Below the pieces are notes generated by a model. That model worked only from the letters and a program-made list of their open reading frames with translations, ran no database searches and was not told the origin of the DNA. Below, piece by piece: positions 21,059 through 27,419 of a DNA stretch of 27,419 bases (positions are counted from its first letter, which is position 1; each line of letters starts with the position of its first letter). The DNA comes from CAVRQM01 sp964250775 (GTDB taxonomy: Bacteria; Pseudomonadota; Alphaproteobacteria; Acetobacterales; Acetobacteraceae). The stretch spans positions 1 through 27,419 of the forward strand of contig CAXUHK010000040.1 in assembly GCA_964250775.1 (NCBI GenBank), read 5' to 3'. The translations under genes and the position numbers were made by a program.

Positions 21059-22183
21059 TCAGGAAGATTTCTTGGTGTCGTCAGCAGGCGCGCCGACACT
21101 GACCTTGGTGCCGTCCTGCAGGCGGGACTGCCCGGCGGTCACCACCATCGCCCCCTCGTCGAGGCCCTTGTCGATCACGGCGACCTTGCCGTCGTCCTGC
21201 TTCACCTCGACCGGCTGCATCTTGACGGCGGAGTTGGCGCTGACGGCATAGACATACAGGCCGCTCGGGCCGCGCTGGATCGCGTTCGACGGCACGGTCA
21301 GGGCGTGCGCCAACGTGTTGACCTGCAGCCGGGCGGTGATGAACTGGCCCGGCCACAGCCTGTCATCCCGGTTCGAGAAGATCGCCTTCAGCCTGATGGT
21401 GCCGGTCGACTGGTCGATCTGGTTGTCGATGGTGAGCAGCGTGCCCTCGGCCAATTGCACGTGCTCGTCCTGGGCCATGGCGATCACCGGCAGCTTGCGC
21501 GCCGCCATCGCCGCCTGCACTTGCGGCAGCGTCTCCTGCGGCAGCGTGAAGATCACCGCGATGGGATGCACCTGCGTCACGGTGACGATGCCGGTGGCGT
21601 CGGTGGCGTGGATCAGGTTGCCGGGATCGACCAGGCGCAATCCGACGCGACCATCGAGCGGCGAGGCGATCGAGGCGAAGTCTAGGTTCAGCTTGGCGGT
21701 GGCCATCGCCGCCTCGTCGCCCTGGATGTTGGCCTGCGCCTGCAGCACGCTGGCCTGTTGGGTATCGACCTGCTGGCGCGAGGCGAAGTCGCTGCGCGCG
21801 AGATGGTCGTAGCGCTGCAGGTCGCGCTGGGCGTTGGCGAGTTGCGCCGCGTCGGCCGCGCGCTTGGCCTGCGCCTGCGCGAAGGCGGCGGCATACGGCC
21901 GTGGATCGATCTGCGCCAACGGCGCGCCGGCCTTGACCTCCTGGCCCTCGGTGAAGAACACGCGGTCCAGCGTGCCGTCGACCCGGGCGCGCACCAGCAC
22001 CGAGGCGAACGCCTGCACGAATCCGATGTTGCGCAGCGTGACCGGCACGTCCTCGCGTTTCGCGGCCGCGGCCTGCACCGGCACGCCTTGCGACGCGGGC
22101 TGCTTCGGTGGGGCGTCCTGCGCCATGGAAGCTGCCGAAGCCGCCAGCCACGCCGCCGCCGTTAGACGCCACAGCTTTGCCAA
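21059..22183 (-). CDS. RND efflux periplasmic adaptor (membrane fusion protein)
   Basis: The 374-residue protein starts at TTG 22183, with GAGG eight bases upstream. A signal peptide with likely cleavage near residue 21 (SMA-Q) is followed by a lipoyl-type segment (VRARVDGTLDRVFFTEGQEVKAG), a coiled-coil hairpin at about 95-150 and the second lipoyl half (ASIASPLDGRVGLRLVDPGNL). The beta-barrel and membrane-proximal domains (LTIDNQIDQSTGTIRLKAIF, LWPGQFITARL) come next. This is the MdtA-type order. The adaptor bridges the inner-membrane permease, encoded 43 bases downstream, to an outer-membrane channel encoded elsewhere. A lysine/serine tail (DDTKKSS) ends it. The TTG start is the only suitable one before the signal peptide. 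Confidence 0.94.
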   Translation of the reverse strand: MAKLWRLTAAAWLAASAASMAQDAPPKQPASQGVPVQAAAAKREDVPVTLRNIGFVQAFASVLVRARVDGTLDRVFFTEGQEVKAGAPLAQIDPRPYAAAFAQAQAKRAADAAQLANAQRDLQRYDHLARSDFASRQQVDTQQASVLQAQANIQGDEAAMATAKLNLDFASIASPLDGRVGLRLVDPGNLIHATDATGIVTVTQVHPIAVIFTLPQETLPQVQAAMAARKLPVIAMAQDEHVQLAEGTLLTIDNQIDQSTGTIRLKAIFSNRDDRLWPGQFITARLQVNTLAHALTVPSNAIQRGPSGLYVYAVSANSAVKMQPVEVKQDDGKVAVIDKGLDEGAMVVTAGQSRLQDGTKVSVGAPADDTKKSS

Positions 22184-22288
22184 TGTTCAACCTCGACGCC
22201 CGGACCTGCTCGAAAGGAGCATGTAGGATGCCAGACGACCACTCACATCGACGCCGAACCGATGAAAACTTCGTCATGACGGCCGCAA

Positions 22289-23167
22289 TCAGCGCCAGGC
22301 CGGGCGGAACAGTTGCGCGCGGGAGTTCAGCATGGCGGGAGCCAGGCGGTAGGCCGCCAGGCTGCGTCCCGCGCCCGAATCCGGCAGGCGGAGCATCTGC
22401 ACCGGCGCCCTGGCGAAGAACACCGGCGCCTGGCGCACGCCGCCGAACGCCACCGCCGCTTGCACCGGAGCCGGCTGGGTCGGTGACGTCCCCATGGCAC
22501 TGCCCGGCATCGGCGCGGGCCGAGGCGCGGCGTCGGCGGTCTGCTGCAGGTCGCGAGCCGCCGGTCCCGCCATCAACGCCTCGACCTTACGCTCGTAAGG
22601 CTGGCCCAGCTCCGGCGTCGCGGAGTGGTAGTTGGCCGTCGCCTGTTGCCAGCTTCCGGTCTGCGCCTTCAGCTCGCCCAGGAATTTCGCCGCGTACTCG
22701 GCGTTGCGCACCGGGTCGAACGCGTCCTCGAGCGAGGCGAACGCCCCGGCGTGGTACATCAGGTTGACCTGCATACAACCCACGTCGATCGACTGCACGC
22801 CCTGCGCCTGCAGCGCCCGCACCGCGGCGATCGCCTCGGCCTTGGTGTCGTAGACATGGCCCACGCCCTGCGCGTTGATGCTCCATGGCCAGGCGGCGAC
22901 CTCCCCGTTCGGCATCCGCCGGCCGCTCTCGACCAGCGAGATCGCCACCATCATCGATGCCGGCATCCCGGAGGCGGCCTCCTCACGCTTGATCGCGGCG
23001 CGGCACTGCGACTCCGGGGACACGGCCTGCGACGACGACTCCGGCATTTGGAACCAGGAGCCGGCGGCCGCGGGCCGGGCCATCACGGCGAGCACGGCCA
23101 TGACGAGCGCGGTCGCGCCCGCTCGGCGGCAACGACGGAACCAGGGATCGCCGGGAAGGAAGCTCAT
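22289..23167 (-). CDS. Lytic transglycosylase (SLT domain), secreted
   Basis: The 292-residue protein starts at ATG 23167, with GAGGA seven bases upstream. A membrane-spanning signal (residues 15-35, ending RPAAAG) leads to the lysozyme-like domain. The probable catalytic Glu80 lies in AISLVESGRR. It is followed by WPWSINAQGVGHVYDTKAEA, the substrate-groove motif VGCMQVNLMYH, and FDPVRNAEYAAKFL with ATANYHSATP. Such enzymes cleave the glycan strands of peptidoglycan to form anhydromuramyl ends. About 100 residues after the domain are low-complexity Pro/Ala and resemble nothing. It lies downstream of mlaC on the same strand, 58 bases away, with a strong hairpin in between. Confidence 0.9.
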   Translation of the reverse strand: MSFLPGDPWFRRCRRAGATALVMAVLAVMARPAAAGSWFQMPESSSQAVSPESQCRAAIKREEAASGMPASMMVAISLVESGRRMPNGEVAAWPWSINAQGVGHVYDTKAEAIAAVRALQAQGVQSIDVGCMQVNLMYHAGAFASLEDAFDPVRNAEYAAKFLGELKAQTGSWQQATANYHSATPELGQPYERKVEALMAGPAARDLQQTADAAPRPAPMPGSAMGTSPTQPAPVQAAVAFGGVRQAPVFFARAPVQMLRLPDSGAGRSLAAYRLAPAMLNSRAQLFRPAWR

Positions 23168-23178
23168 GCCCACTTCCT

Positions 23179-23205
23179 CACACGCCGAGGTTAACCCGGC
23201 GTGTG
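23179..23205 (-). promoter_or_regulatory. Perfect 9-bp dyad between mlaC and the transglycosylase gene
   Basis: CACACGCCG (23179-23187) and its exact complement CGGCGTGTG (23197-23205) flank a nine-base loop that itself contains the palindrome GGTTAACC. In the minus-strand message the stem ends immediately before the transglycosylase ribosome binding site. No T-tract follows, so it does not look like a standard intrinsic terminator. An mRNA-processing or translation-modulating hairpin, or a protein-binding site, is more likely. Confidence 0.5.
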
Positions 23206-23225
23206 CGCCCGGCCTGTGGCAAGGA

Positions 23226-23831
23226 TTAGCCGGCGGCGGCCTGGCGGTGCAGCGCCTGCAGGAACGCCGCGATGTCGCCGCCATTGCCGCGCAGGTAGCT
23301 GTAGTAGTCGGCCCGCTGCGTCTGCCGCAGGCTGGTGCCCTCGGCCTTCACGTCGATGATCTTGGGCTGGCCGGAAGCGGTGCTGACGATCCATTGCACC
23401 TGGTTGGGCGCGTTGCCGGGCCGCGTCACCGTCGTGGCCACGGCGGTGTCGGCGCCTTGCGGCGAGGCCCGGCCGAGCACGAAGGTGACGCCGCGGTACT
23501 CGCCGATGCGCCGCGTGATGTTGTTGAACAGCACGCGGTGGAACAGCGTCACGTACTCCTGCTGCTGCGCCGGCGTGGCCTTGCGCCAGAACGCGCCGAG
23601 GCAGAACTGCGCGATCTCGTTGACATCGACCCGCTGGTCGACCAACGCGATCAACCGCGATTGTTTCTCCTGGGTCGACGCGCCGCTGTTGACCACGCCC
23701 ACCAGCATCTTGCCGGTCTCACCCACGAACGCGGTGGCGTTGGCCGATTGCGCATGGCCAAGGCGGGGAAGCCCCGCCAAGGCCAAGCCAAGGAAGGCGG
23801 CGGAGAGCAGGAAGCGGCGGCGTGTCGGCAT
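23226..23831 (-). CDS. mlaC: MlaC/Ttg2D-family periplasmic phospholipid-binding protein
   Basis: The 201-residue protein carries an RRRFLLSAAFLG signal that fits a twin-arginine or Sec leader, with cleavage after GHA near residue 27. The mature part has the family pattern VDVNEIAQFCLGAFWRKATPAQQQEY, FHRVLFNNITRRIGEY and the C-terminal GTSLRQTQRADYYSYL, which resembles the usual VSLVQNYRSEF region. MlaC shuttles phospholipids between the outer-membrane MlaA complex and the inner-membrane MlaFEDB transporter, keeping the outer leaflet free of phospholipid. It begins seven bases after the mlaA stop. MlaFEDB is not in the window. Confidence 0.93.
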   Translation of the reverse strand: MPTRRRFLLSAAFLGLALAGLPRLGHAQSANATAFVGETGKMLVGVVNSGASTQEKQSRLIALVDQRVDVNEIAQFCLGAFWRKATPAQQQEYVTLFHRVLFNNITRRIGEYRGVTFVLGRASPQGADTAVATTVTRPGNAPNQVQWIVSTASGQPKIIDVKAEGTSLRQTQRADYYSYLRGNGGDIAAFLQALHRQAAAG

Positions 23832-23838
23832 GAGCGTC

Positions 23839-24741
23839 CTATTGGTTGGGAGCGACGGTCGCCGGCGCCGCGGGCGCCGGCCTCACGCCCAGCGGCGTGG
23901 TCTGGAACGGGCTGTCCGCGGTGCCGGTGTCGGGGGTCGGGGCCGGCTGCGGCTGCGGCTGGCTGGGGAACCAGGCCGGCACGGTGGCGCGGTCGTCGTC
24001 GCGCGTCTCCTGGATCTGCGACGTCCGGTGCTGCCGGTACAGGCTGCGGAAGGTGGCGTACGGGTCGAGCGCCCCGGCCTTGATCTGGTCGATGGTGCTG
24101 ACCAGGCCGGCGCGAGTGTCGATGGCGTTGAGCGCGAACCGTCCCGCCTCGAGCCCCGTGACCGCGGCACCCTTGCCGACCCAGGTGAACGGGTCGAGCG
24201 CCACGTCGGCGCCGATGCCCACCGCGTCGCGCGGGTCGGACGGGCCGAACAGCGGCAGGAACAGGTATGGCCCGGCGTCGAACCCCCACAGCGCCAGGGT
24301 GACGCCGAAATCGGTCGCGTGGGCGGGGTAGCCCCAATCGGTCGCGACGTCGAACACTCCCGCCACGCCGGCCGTCGAGTTGATCAACAGGCGCATCAGC
24401 GTGTCGCCGGCGCGGCGCGGCTTGCCCTGCAGCATGTCGTCGGCCAGCGTCACCGGGTTGCTGAGGTTGACCAGGAAGTTGTGCGTGTGCCGCCGTACCG
24501 TGGGCGGCAGGATGTAGTTGTAGGCCACCGCCGCCGGCCGCAGCACCACGGTGTCGAGCCCGTCATTGACGCGGTAGAAGAAACGGTTGGTCGGCTCGAT
24601 CGGGTCGTTGACGTCCTGGGCGTCGGCCGTCGCCTCCGGGTCGGCGGGCTTGGCGGCGCATCCCGCCAGCAGCGCGGGCGCGGCGAGCGCCCCGGCCACG
24701 AGCAGGCCACGGACCAGGGCGGCGGGCTTTGGCACGCGCAT
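23839..24741 (-). CDS. mlaA: MlaA/VacJ-family outer-membrane lipoprotein
   Basis: The 300-residue lipoprotein has a lipobox LLAGC with Cys28 as the lipidation site. The family core follows: DVNDPIEPTNRFFYRVNDGLD, NFLVNLSNPVTLADDMLQGK, RLLINSTAGVAGVFDVA, the DFGVTLALWGFDAGPYLFLPLFGPSDPRDAVG block and a late YATFRSLYRQ segment. MlaA forms a ring in the outer membrane that removes misplaced phospholipid from the outer leaflet and hands it to MlaC. The last 55 residues are Pro/Gln-rich and probably disordered. GAGGTAGAG precedes the ATG. It is the first gene of a minus-strand run with mlaC, divergent from metF across 240 bases. Confidence 0.95.
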   Translation of the reverse strand: MRVPKPAALVRGLLVAGALAAPALLAGCAAKPADPEATADAQDVNDPIEPTNRFFYRVNDGLDTVVLRPAAVAYNYILPPTVRRHTHNFLVNLSNPVTLADDMLQGKPRRAGDTLMRLLINSTAGVAGVFDVATDWGYPAHATDFGVTLALWGFDAGPYLFLPLFGPSDPRDAVGIGADVALDPFTWVGKGAAVTGLEAGRFALNAIDTRAGLVSTIDQIKAGALDPYATFRSLYRQHRTSQIQETRDDDRATVPAWFPSQPQPQPAPTPDTGTADSPFQTTPLGVRPAPAAPATVAPNQ

Positions 24742-24905
24742 CGTCTCTACCTCGGTTGGGCGGTTGCGGGCGGATCGACTGCAAAGGCGCCGGCGCGCGT
24801 GGACCGCAAGGGAGGCTGCATTTCGACCACCGACGCCGAGCTACAGCCATAGAACCAAGCCATGTGCGATGTCCACCGCTTGACGCCCGCGCCGCCAGGG
24901 GCGAT

Positions 24906-24948
24906 GGGCAAGTTGCGTTTGCCCCCGCCGCGCCCAACATAGTTGGGC
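24906..24948 (+). promoter_or_regulatory. Two dyads in the mlaA-metF divergent region
   Basis: GGGCAA (24906-24911) and TTGCCC (24919-24924) form a perfect dyad with a seven-base centre. Directly after it GCCCAAC (24932-24938), ATA and GTTGGGC (24942-24948) form a second perfect seven-pair dyad. They lie 34-76 bases before the metF start. They could be operators for a methionine regulator or leader hairpins. I saw no match to the SAM-II core and no confident promoter hexamers in this 240-base gap. Confidence 0.35.
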
Positions 24949-24981
24949 CAACAGGACCGATCAGCCCAGGATGCACGAGTG

Positions 24982-25968
24982 ATGACCATCCCAGCCGAAG
25001 GCCTCGCCATCGCCGAACGGGCGACGCTGCCCGTGCTGGAACGCTGGCTGACCGGGCCGCGCTTCGCCGCCGTGCCGGCCGCCGACGCCGGGCTGCCCGC
25101 GCCCGCCCTGTCGTTCGAGTTCTTCCCGCCCCGCAGCGACGCGCTCGACGCGCAGCTCTGGGCCTGCGTCAGGAGGCTCGAGCCGCTGCGGCCGCGCTTC
25201 GTGAGCGTCACCTACGGCGCCGGCGGCACGACCCAGGGGCGCACCCACGCGACAGTCGCGCGCCTGGTGCGCGAGACCTCGTTGACGCCCGCCGCCCACC
25301 TCACCTGCGTCGGCGCCACGCGCGAGCAGGTCGACGCCGTGGCGCGGGAGTACTGGGACGCCGGCGTGCGGCACATCGTGGCGTTGCGGGGCGATATGCC
25401 CAGCGAGGCGGGAGGGGGCGAAGGCGGCTATGCCCCGCATCCGGGCGGCTACGCCTATGCCGTCGACCTGGTGGCCGGGCTGCGCCGGGTAGCGCCGTTC
25501 GAGATCTCGGTGGCCGCCTATCCCGAGACGCACCCCGCCGCCGGGAGCGCCCAGCACGACCTCGACAACCTGAAGCGCAAGCTCGACGCCGGCGCCACCC
25601 GCGCCATCACCCAGTATTTCTTCGAGGGCGAGACCTACCTGCGGTTCCTGGACCGCTGCCTGGCCGCCGGCATCACCGCCCCGATCGTCCCCGGCATCAT
25701 GCCGGTGTCGAACTTCGCCACCGCCGCCAAGTTCTCGGCGCTGTGCGGCGCCAGCATCCCGAGATGGATGGAGCGGCTGTTCGAGGGCACCGAAGGCGAC
25801 CCCGAGACCCGCCGCATGATCGCCGCCGCCACCGCTGCCGAGCAGGTCCGCCTGCTGCAGGCCAACGGCATCGACGAGTTCCACTTCTACACGTTGAACC
25901 GACCGGACCTCGTGTACGCCATCGCGCACATCCTGGGCGTCCGCCCCAGCGCCGCCGCAGCGAATTGA
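24982..25968 (+). CDS. metF: 5,10-methylenetetrahydrofolate reductase
   Basis: MetF reduces 5,10-methylene-THF to 5-methyl-THF with FAD and supplies the methyl group for methionine. The 328-residue TIM-barrel protein shows LSFEFFPPRSD (with the catalytic Glu), FVSVTYGAGGTTQGRT, AHLTCVG, HIVALRGDMP, AITQYFFE, PGIMPVSN and the late FHFYTLNRP. The ATG at 24982 has AGGA ten bases upstream. A longer frame from TTG 24943 runs through the dyad and is not supported. About 38 residues precede the barrel, longer than in E. coli. The gene overlaps the next one by four bases (TTGA). Confidence 0.95.
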   Translation: MTIPAEGLAIAERATLPVLERWLTGPRFAAVPAADAGLPAPALSFEFFPPRSDALDAQLWACVRRLEPLRPRFVSVTYGAGGTTQGRTHATVARLVRETSLTPAAHLTCVGATREQVDAVAREYWDAGVRHIVALRGDMPSEAGGGEGGYAPHPGGYAYAVDLVAGLRRVAPFEISVAAYPETHPAAGSAQHDLDNLKRKLDAGATRAITQYFFEGETYLRFLDRCLAAGITAPIVPGIMPVSNFATAAKFSALCGASIPRWMERLFEGTEGDPETRRMIAAATAAEQVRLLQANGIDEFHFYTLNRPDLVYAIAHILGVRPSAAAAN

Positions 25969-27419
25969 GCGACGGCGACTACCTCGCCCGCCTCAACCCG
26001 GAGCAGCGGGAAGCGGTCGAGACGCTCGACGGCCCGCTGCTGGTGCTGGCCGGGGCCGGCACCGGCAAGACGCGGGTGCTGACCACGCGGTTCGCCCACA
26101 TCCTGCTGAGCGAACGGGCGTACCCGAACCAGGTGCTCGCCGTCACCTTCACCAACCGCGCCGCGCGCGAGATGCGTGAGCGGGTGGGCGGCATCCTCGG
26201 CCGCCCCGCCGAGGGGCTGTGGCTCGGCACCTTCCACGCCCTGTGCGCGCGGATGCTGCGGCGGCACGCCGAGCATGTCGGCCTGACGTCGAGCTTTAAC
26301 ATCCTGGACAGCGACGACCAGTTGCGGCTGCTGAAGCAGGTCATGGACGCGGCCCGGCTCGACCTCAAGCGGTTCACGCCGCAGGCGATGATGGCGTTGA
26401 TCCAGCGCTGGAAGGACCGCGGCCTGACGCCCGGCCGGATCACCGCCGCCGAGGACAGCGACTTCGCGAACGGGCGCGGCACCGAGCTGTACGCCGCCTA
26501 CCAGGAGCGGCTGCGGGCGCTCAACACCGCCGATTTCGGCGACCTGCTGCTGCACGTGACCGAGATCCTGCGCACCAAGCCCGACGTGCTGGCGCAGTAC
26601 CACCGCGCCTTCCGCTACATCCTGGTCGACGAGTACCAGGACACCAACGTGGTGCAGTACCTCTGGCTGCGGCTGCTGGCGCGCGAGCGGCGCAACATCT
26701 GCTGCGTGGGCGACGACGACCAGAGCATCTACTCCTGGCGCGGCGCCGAGGTGGAGAACATCCTGCGCTTCGAGCGCGACTTTCCCGGTGCCCGCGTCGT
26801 GCGGCTGGAGCGCAACTATCGCTCGACGGCGCCGATCCTGGCCGCCGCGGCCGGGCTGATCGCGCACAACGAGGACCGGTTGGGCAAGACGCTGCGCTCG
26901 GGCCGCAACGACGCCGCCGGCGAGCGCGTCGCTGTCGTGGCCCTGTGGGACAGCGACGAGGAAGCGCGCATGGTGGGCGAGCGGATCGAGGCGTTGCGTG
27001 GCGAGGGGCACGCCCTGGCCGAGATGGCGGTGCTGGTGCGCGCCGGCTTCCAGACCCGCGCCTTCGAGGAACGCCTCATCACGCTGGCGATCCCGTACCG
27101 GGTGATCGGCGGCCTGCGCTTCTACGAGCGCGCCGAGATCCGCGACGCCATCGCCTACATGCGCCTGCTGCACCAGGACGCCGACGACCTGGCGTTCGAG
27201 CGCATCGTCAACACGCCGCGTCGCGGGGTGGGCGACACCGCGCTGCGCACGCTGCACGAGGCGGCGCGGGCGCGCGGCGTGCCGCTGATGGCGGCGGCGG
27301 CGGCGCTCGTGGCCGAAGGCGCGCTGCGCGGCAAGGTGCGCGAGGGCTTGCGCGGGCGGCTCGCAGGGTTTGCCCGCTGGCGCGCGCTGCTGGCGCGCGG
27401 CGGGCACGTCGGGACGCTG
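25965..27419 (+). CDS. UvrD/PcrA-type superfamily 1 DNA helicase, 5' portion
   Basis: The first 485 codons are present; the gene runs off the window. The start is probably TTG 25965-25967, which overlaps the metF stop as TTGA; the conserved YLARLNPEQREAV follows after five residues. Helicase motifs appear in order: Walker A LAGAGTGKT, Ia AVTFTNRAAREM, GTFHALCARMLRRH, Walker B ILVDEYQDTN, motif III VGDDDQSIYSWRGA and motif IV ERNYRST. Later come AVLVRAGFQTRAFEE and GGLRFYERAEIRDAIAYMRLL. It is a 3'-5' ATP-dependent helicase acting in nucleotide-excision and mismatch repair or in clearing replication blocks. Whether it is UvrD or PcrA cannot be decided here. Confidence 0.95.
   Translation, partial: MSDGDYLARLNPEQREAVETLDGPLLVLAGAGTGKTRVLTTRFAHILLSERAYPNQVLAVTFTNRAAREMRERVGGILGRPAEGLWLGTFHALCARMLRRHAEHVGLTSSFNILDSDDQLRLLKQVMDAARLDLKRFTPQAMMALIQRWKDRGLTPGRITAAEDSDFANGRGTELYAAYQERLRALNTADFGDLLLHVTEILRTKPDVLAQYHRAFRYILVDEYQDTNVVQYLWLRLLARERRNICCVGDDDQSIYSWRGAEVENILRFERDFPGARVVRLERNYRSTAPILAAAAGLIAHNEDRLGKTLRSGRNDAAGERVAVVALWDSDEEARMVGERIEALRGEGHALAEMAVLVRAGFQTRAFEERLITLAIPYRVIGGLRFYERAEIRDAIAYMRLLHQDADDLAFERIVNTPRRGVGDTALRTLHEAARARGVPLMAAAAALVAEGALRGKVREGLRGRLAGFARWRALLARGGHVGTL

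Noticed and set aside
17926..21102. Frame of over 1000 codons antisense to the RND permease
   Set aside because: Asp/His/Arg/Gln-rich shadow without transmembrane or domain signal; the permease is unambiguous.
22272..22281. CGTCATGACG palindrome upstream of the RND adaptor
   Set aside because: A ten-base palindrome alone is expected by chance at this GC content, and no regulator gene lies beside it.
24850..24981. SAM-II-type riboswitch before metF
   Set aside because: Looked for the conserved pseudoknot core and did not see it; only simple dyads are present.
24971..24982. Three-codon upstream frame (ATG CAC GAG TGA) overlapping the metF start
   Set aside because: It has no properly spaced ribosome binding site of its own; the nearby AGGA is correctly spaced for metF, so it is probably chance.
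25887..27407. Minus-strand frame opposite the UvrD-type helicase
   Set aside because: Helicase motifs are intact on the plus strand; this frame is a compositional shadow.

Overview
The window is high-GC bacterial chromosome with strongly GC-biased third codon positions. The gene order rplU-rpmA-obgE-proB-proA-nadD-rsfS-rlmH-gpmI-(envC-like) is a well-known alphaproteobacterial arrangement. Together with the MlaA/MlaC pair and the overall composition, it suggests an alphaproteobacterium, most likely of the Acetobacteraceae/Rhodospirillales. That taxonomic placement is inference. Nearly all DNA is coding. No gap exceeds about 250 bases, and I saw no tRNA, rRNA, insertion sequence, integrase or CRISPR array.

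Region 1 (1-9425, minus strand) is the housekeeping cluster. From a sigma70-type promoter near 9398-9425 it runs through rplU and rpmA (ribosomal L21 and L27), an intrinsic terminator, then obgE (ribosome-assembly GTPase), proB and proA (proline synthesis), nadD (NAD synthesis), rsfS (ribosome silencing), rlmH (23S rRNA methylation), gpmI (glycolysis) and the start of a secreted coiled-coil protein. Many junctions overlap by one to four bases or are very short, as in an operon. The proB-proA junction is interrupted by about 1.9 kb of accessory DNA (4591-6502) holding two VOC-fold genes and a VapBC-type toxin-antitoxin pair. A second, divergent proB 3' end inside the insert marks a recombination junction.

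Region 2 (9399-14940) is a signalling and transport block. A membrane hybrid histidine kinase with two receiver domains overlaps a stand-alone response regulator, both on the minus strand. Divergent from them is an AI-2E/PerM-family permease with an extra C-terminal cytosolic domain.

Region 3 (14930-17883) holds a pentapeptide-repeat protein fused to a two-helix pore-like domain, broken in frame by a 47-base G/C homopolymer block, and acetate kinase in four-base overlap upstream of it. A divergent small, very acidic protein has an excellent ribosome binding site.

Region 4 (17893-24741, minus strand) is an envelope cluster. mlaA and mlaC (outer-membrane lipid asymmetry) are followed by a lytic transglycosylase, then an RND adaptor and an RND permease. 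No outer-membrane channel gene and no MlaFEDB genes are present.

Region 5 (24982-27419, plus strand) is metF (methylenetetrahydrofolate reductase) overlapped by the start of a UvrD/PcrA-type helicase that runs off the window.

TTG or GTG starts look likely for several genes (nadD, rsfS, the minus-strand VOC gene, vapC, the RND adaptor, uvrD). rsfS may even use a non-canonical start.
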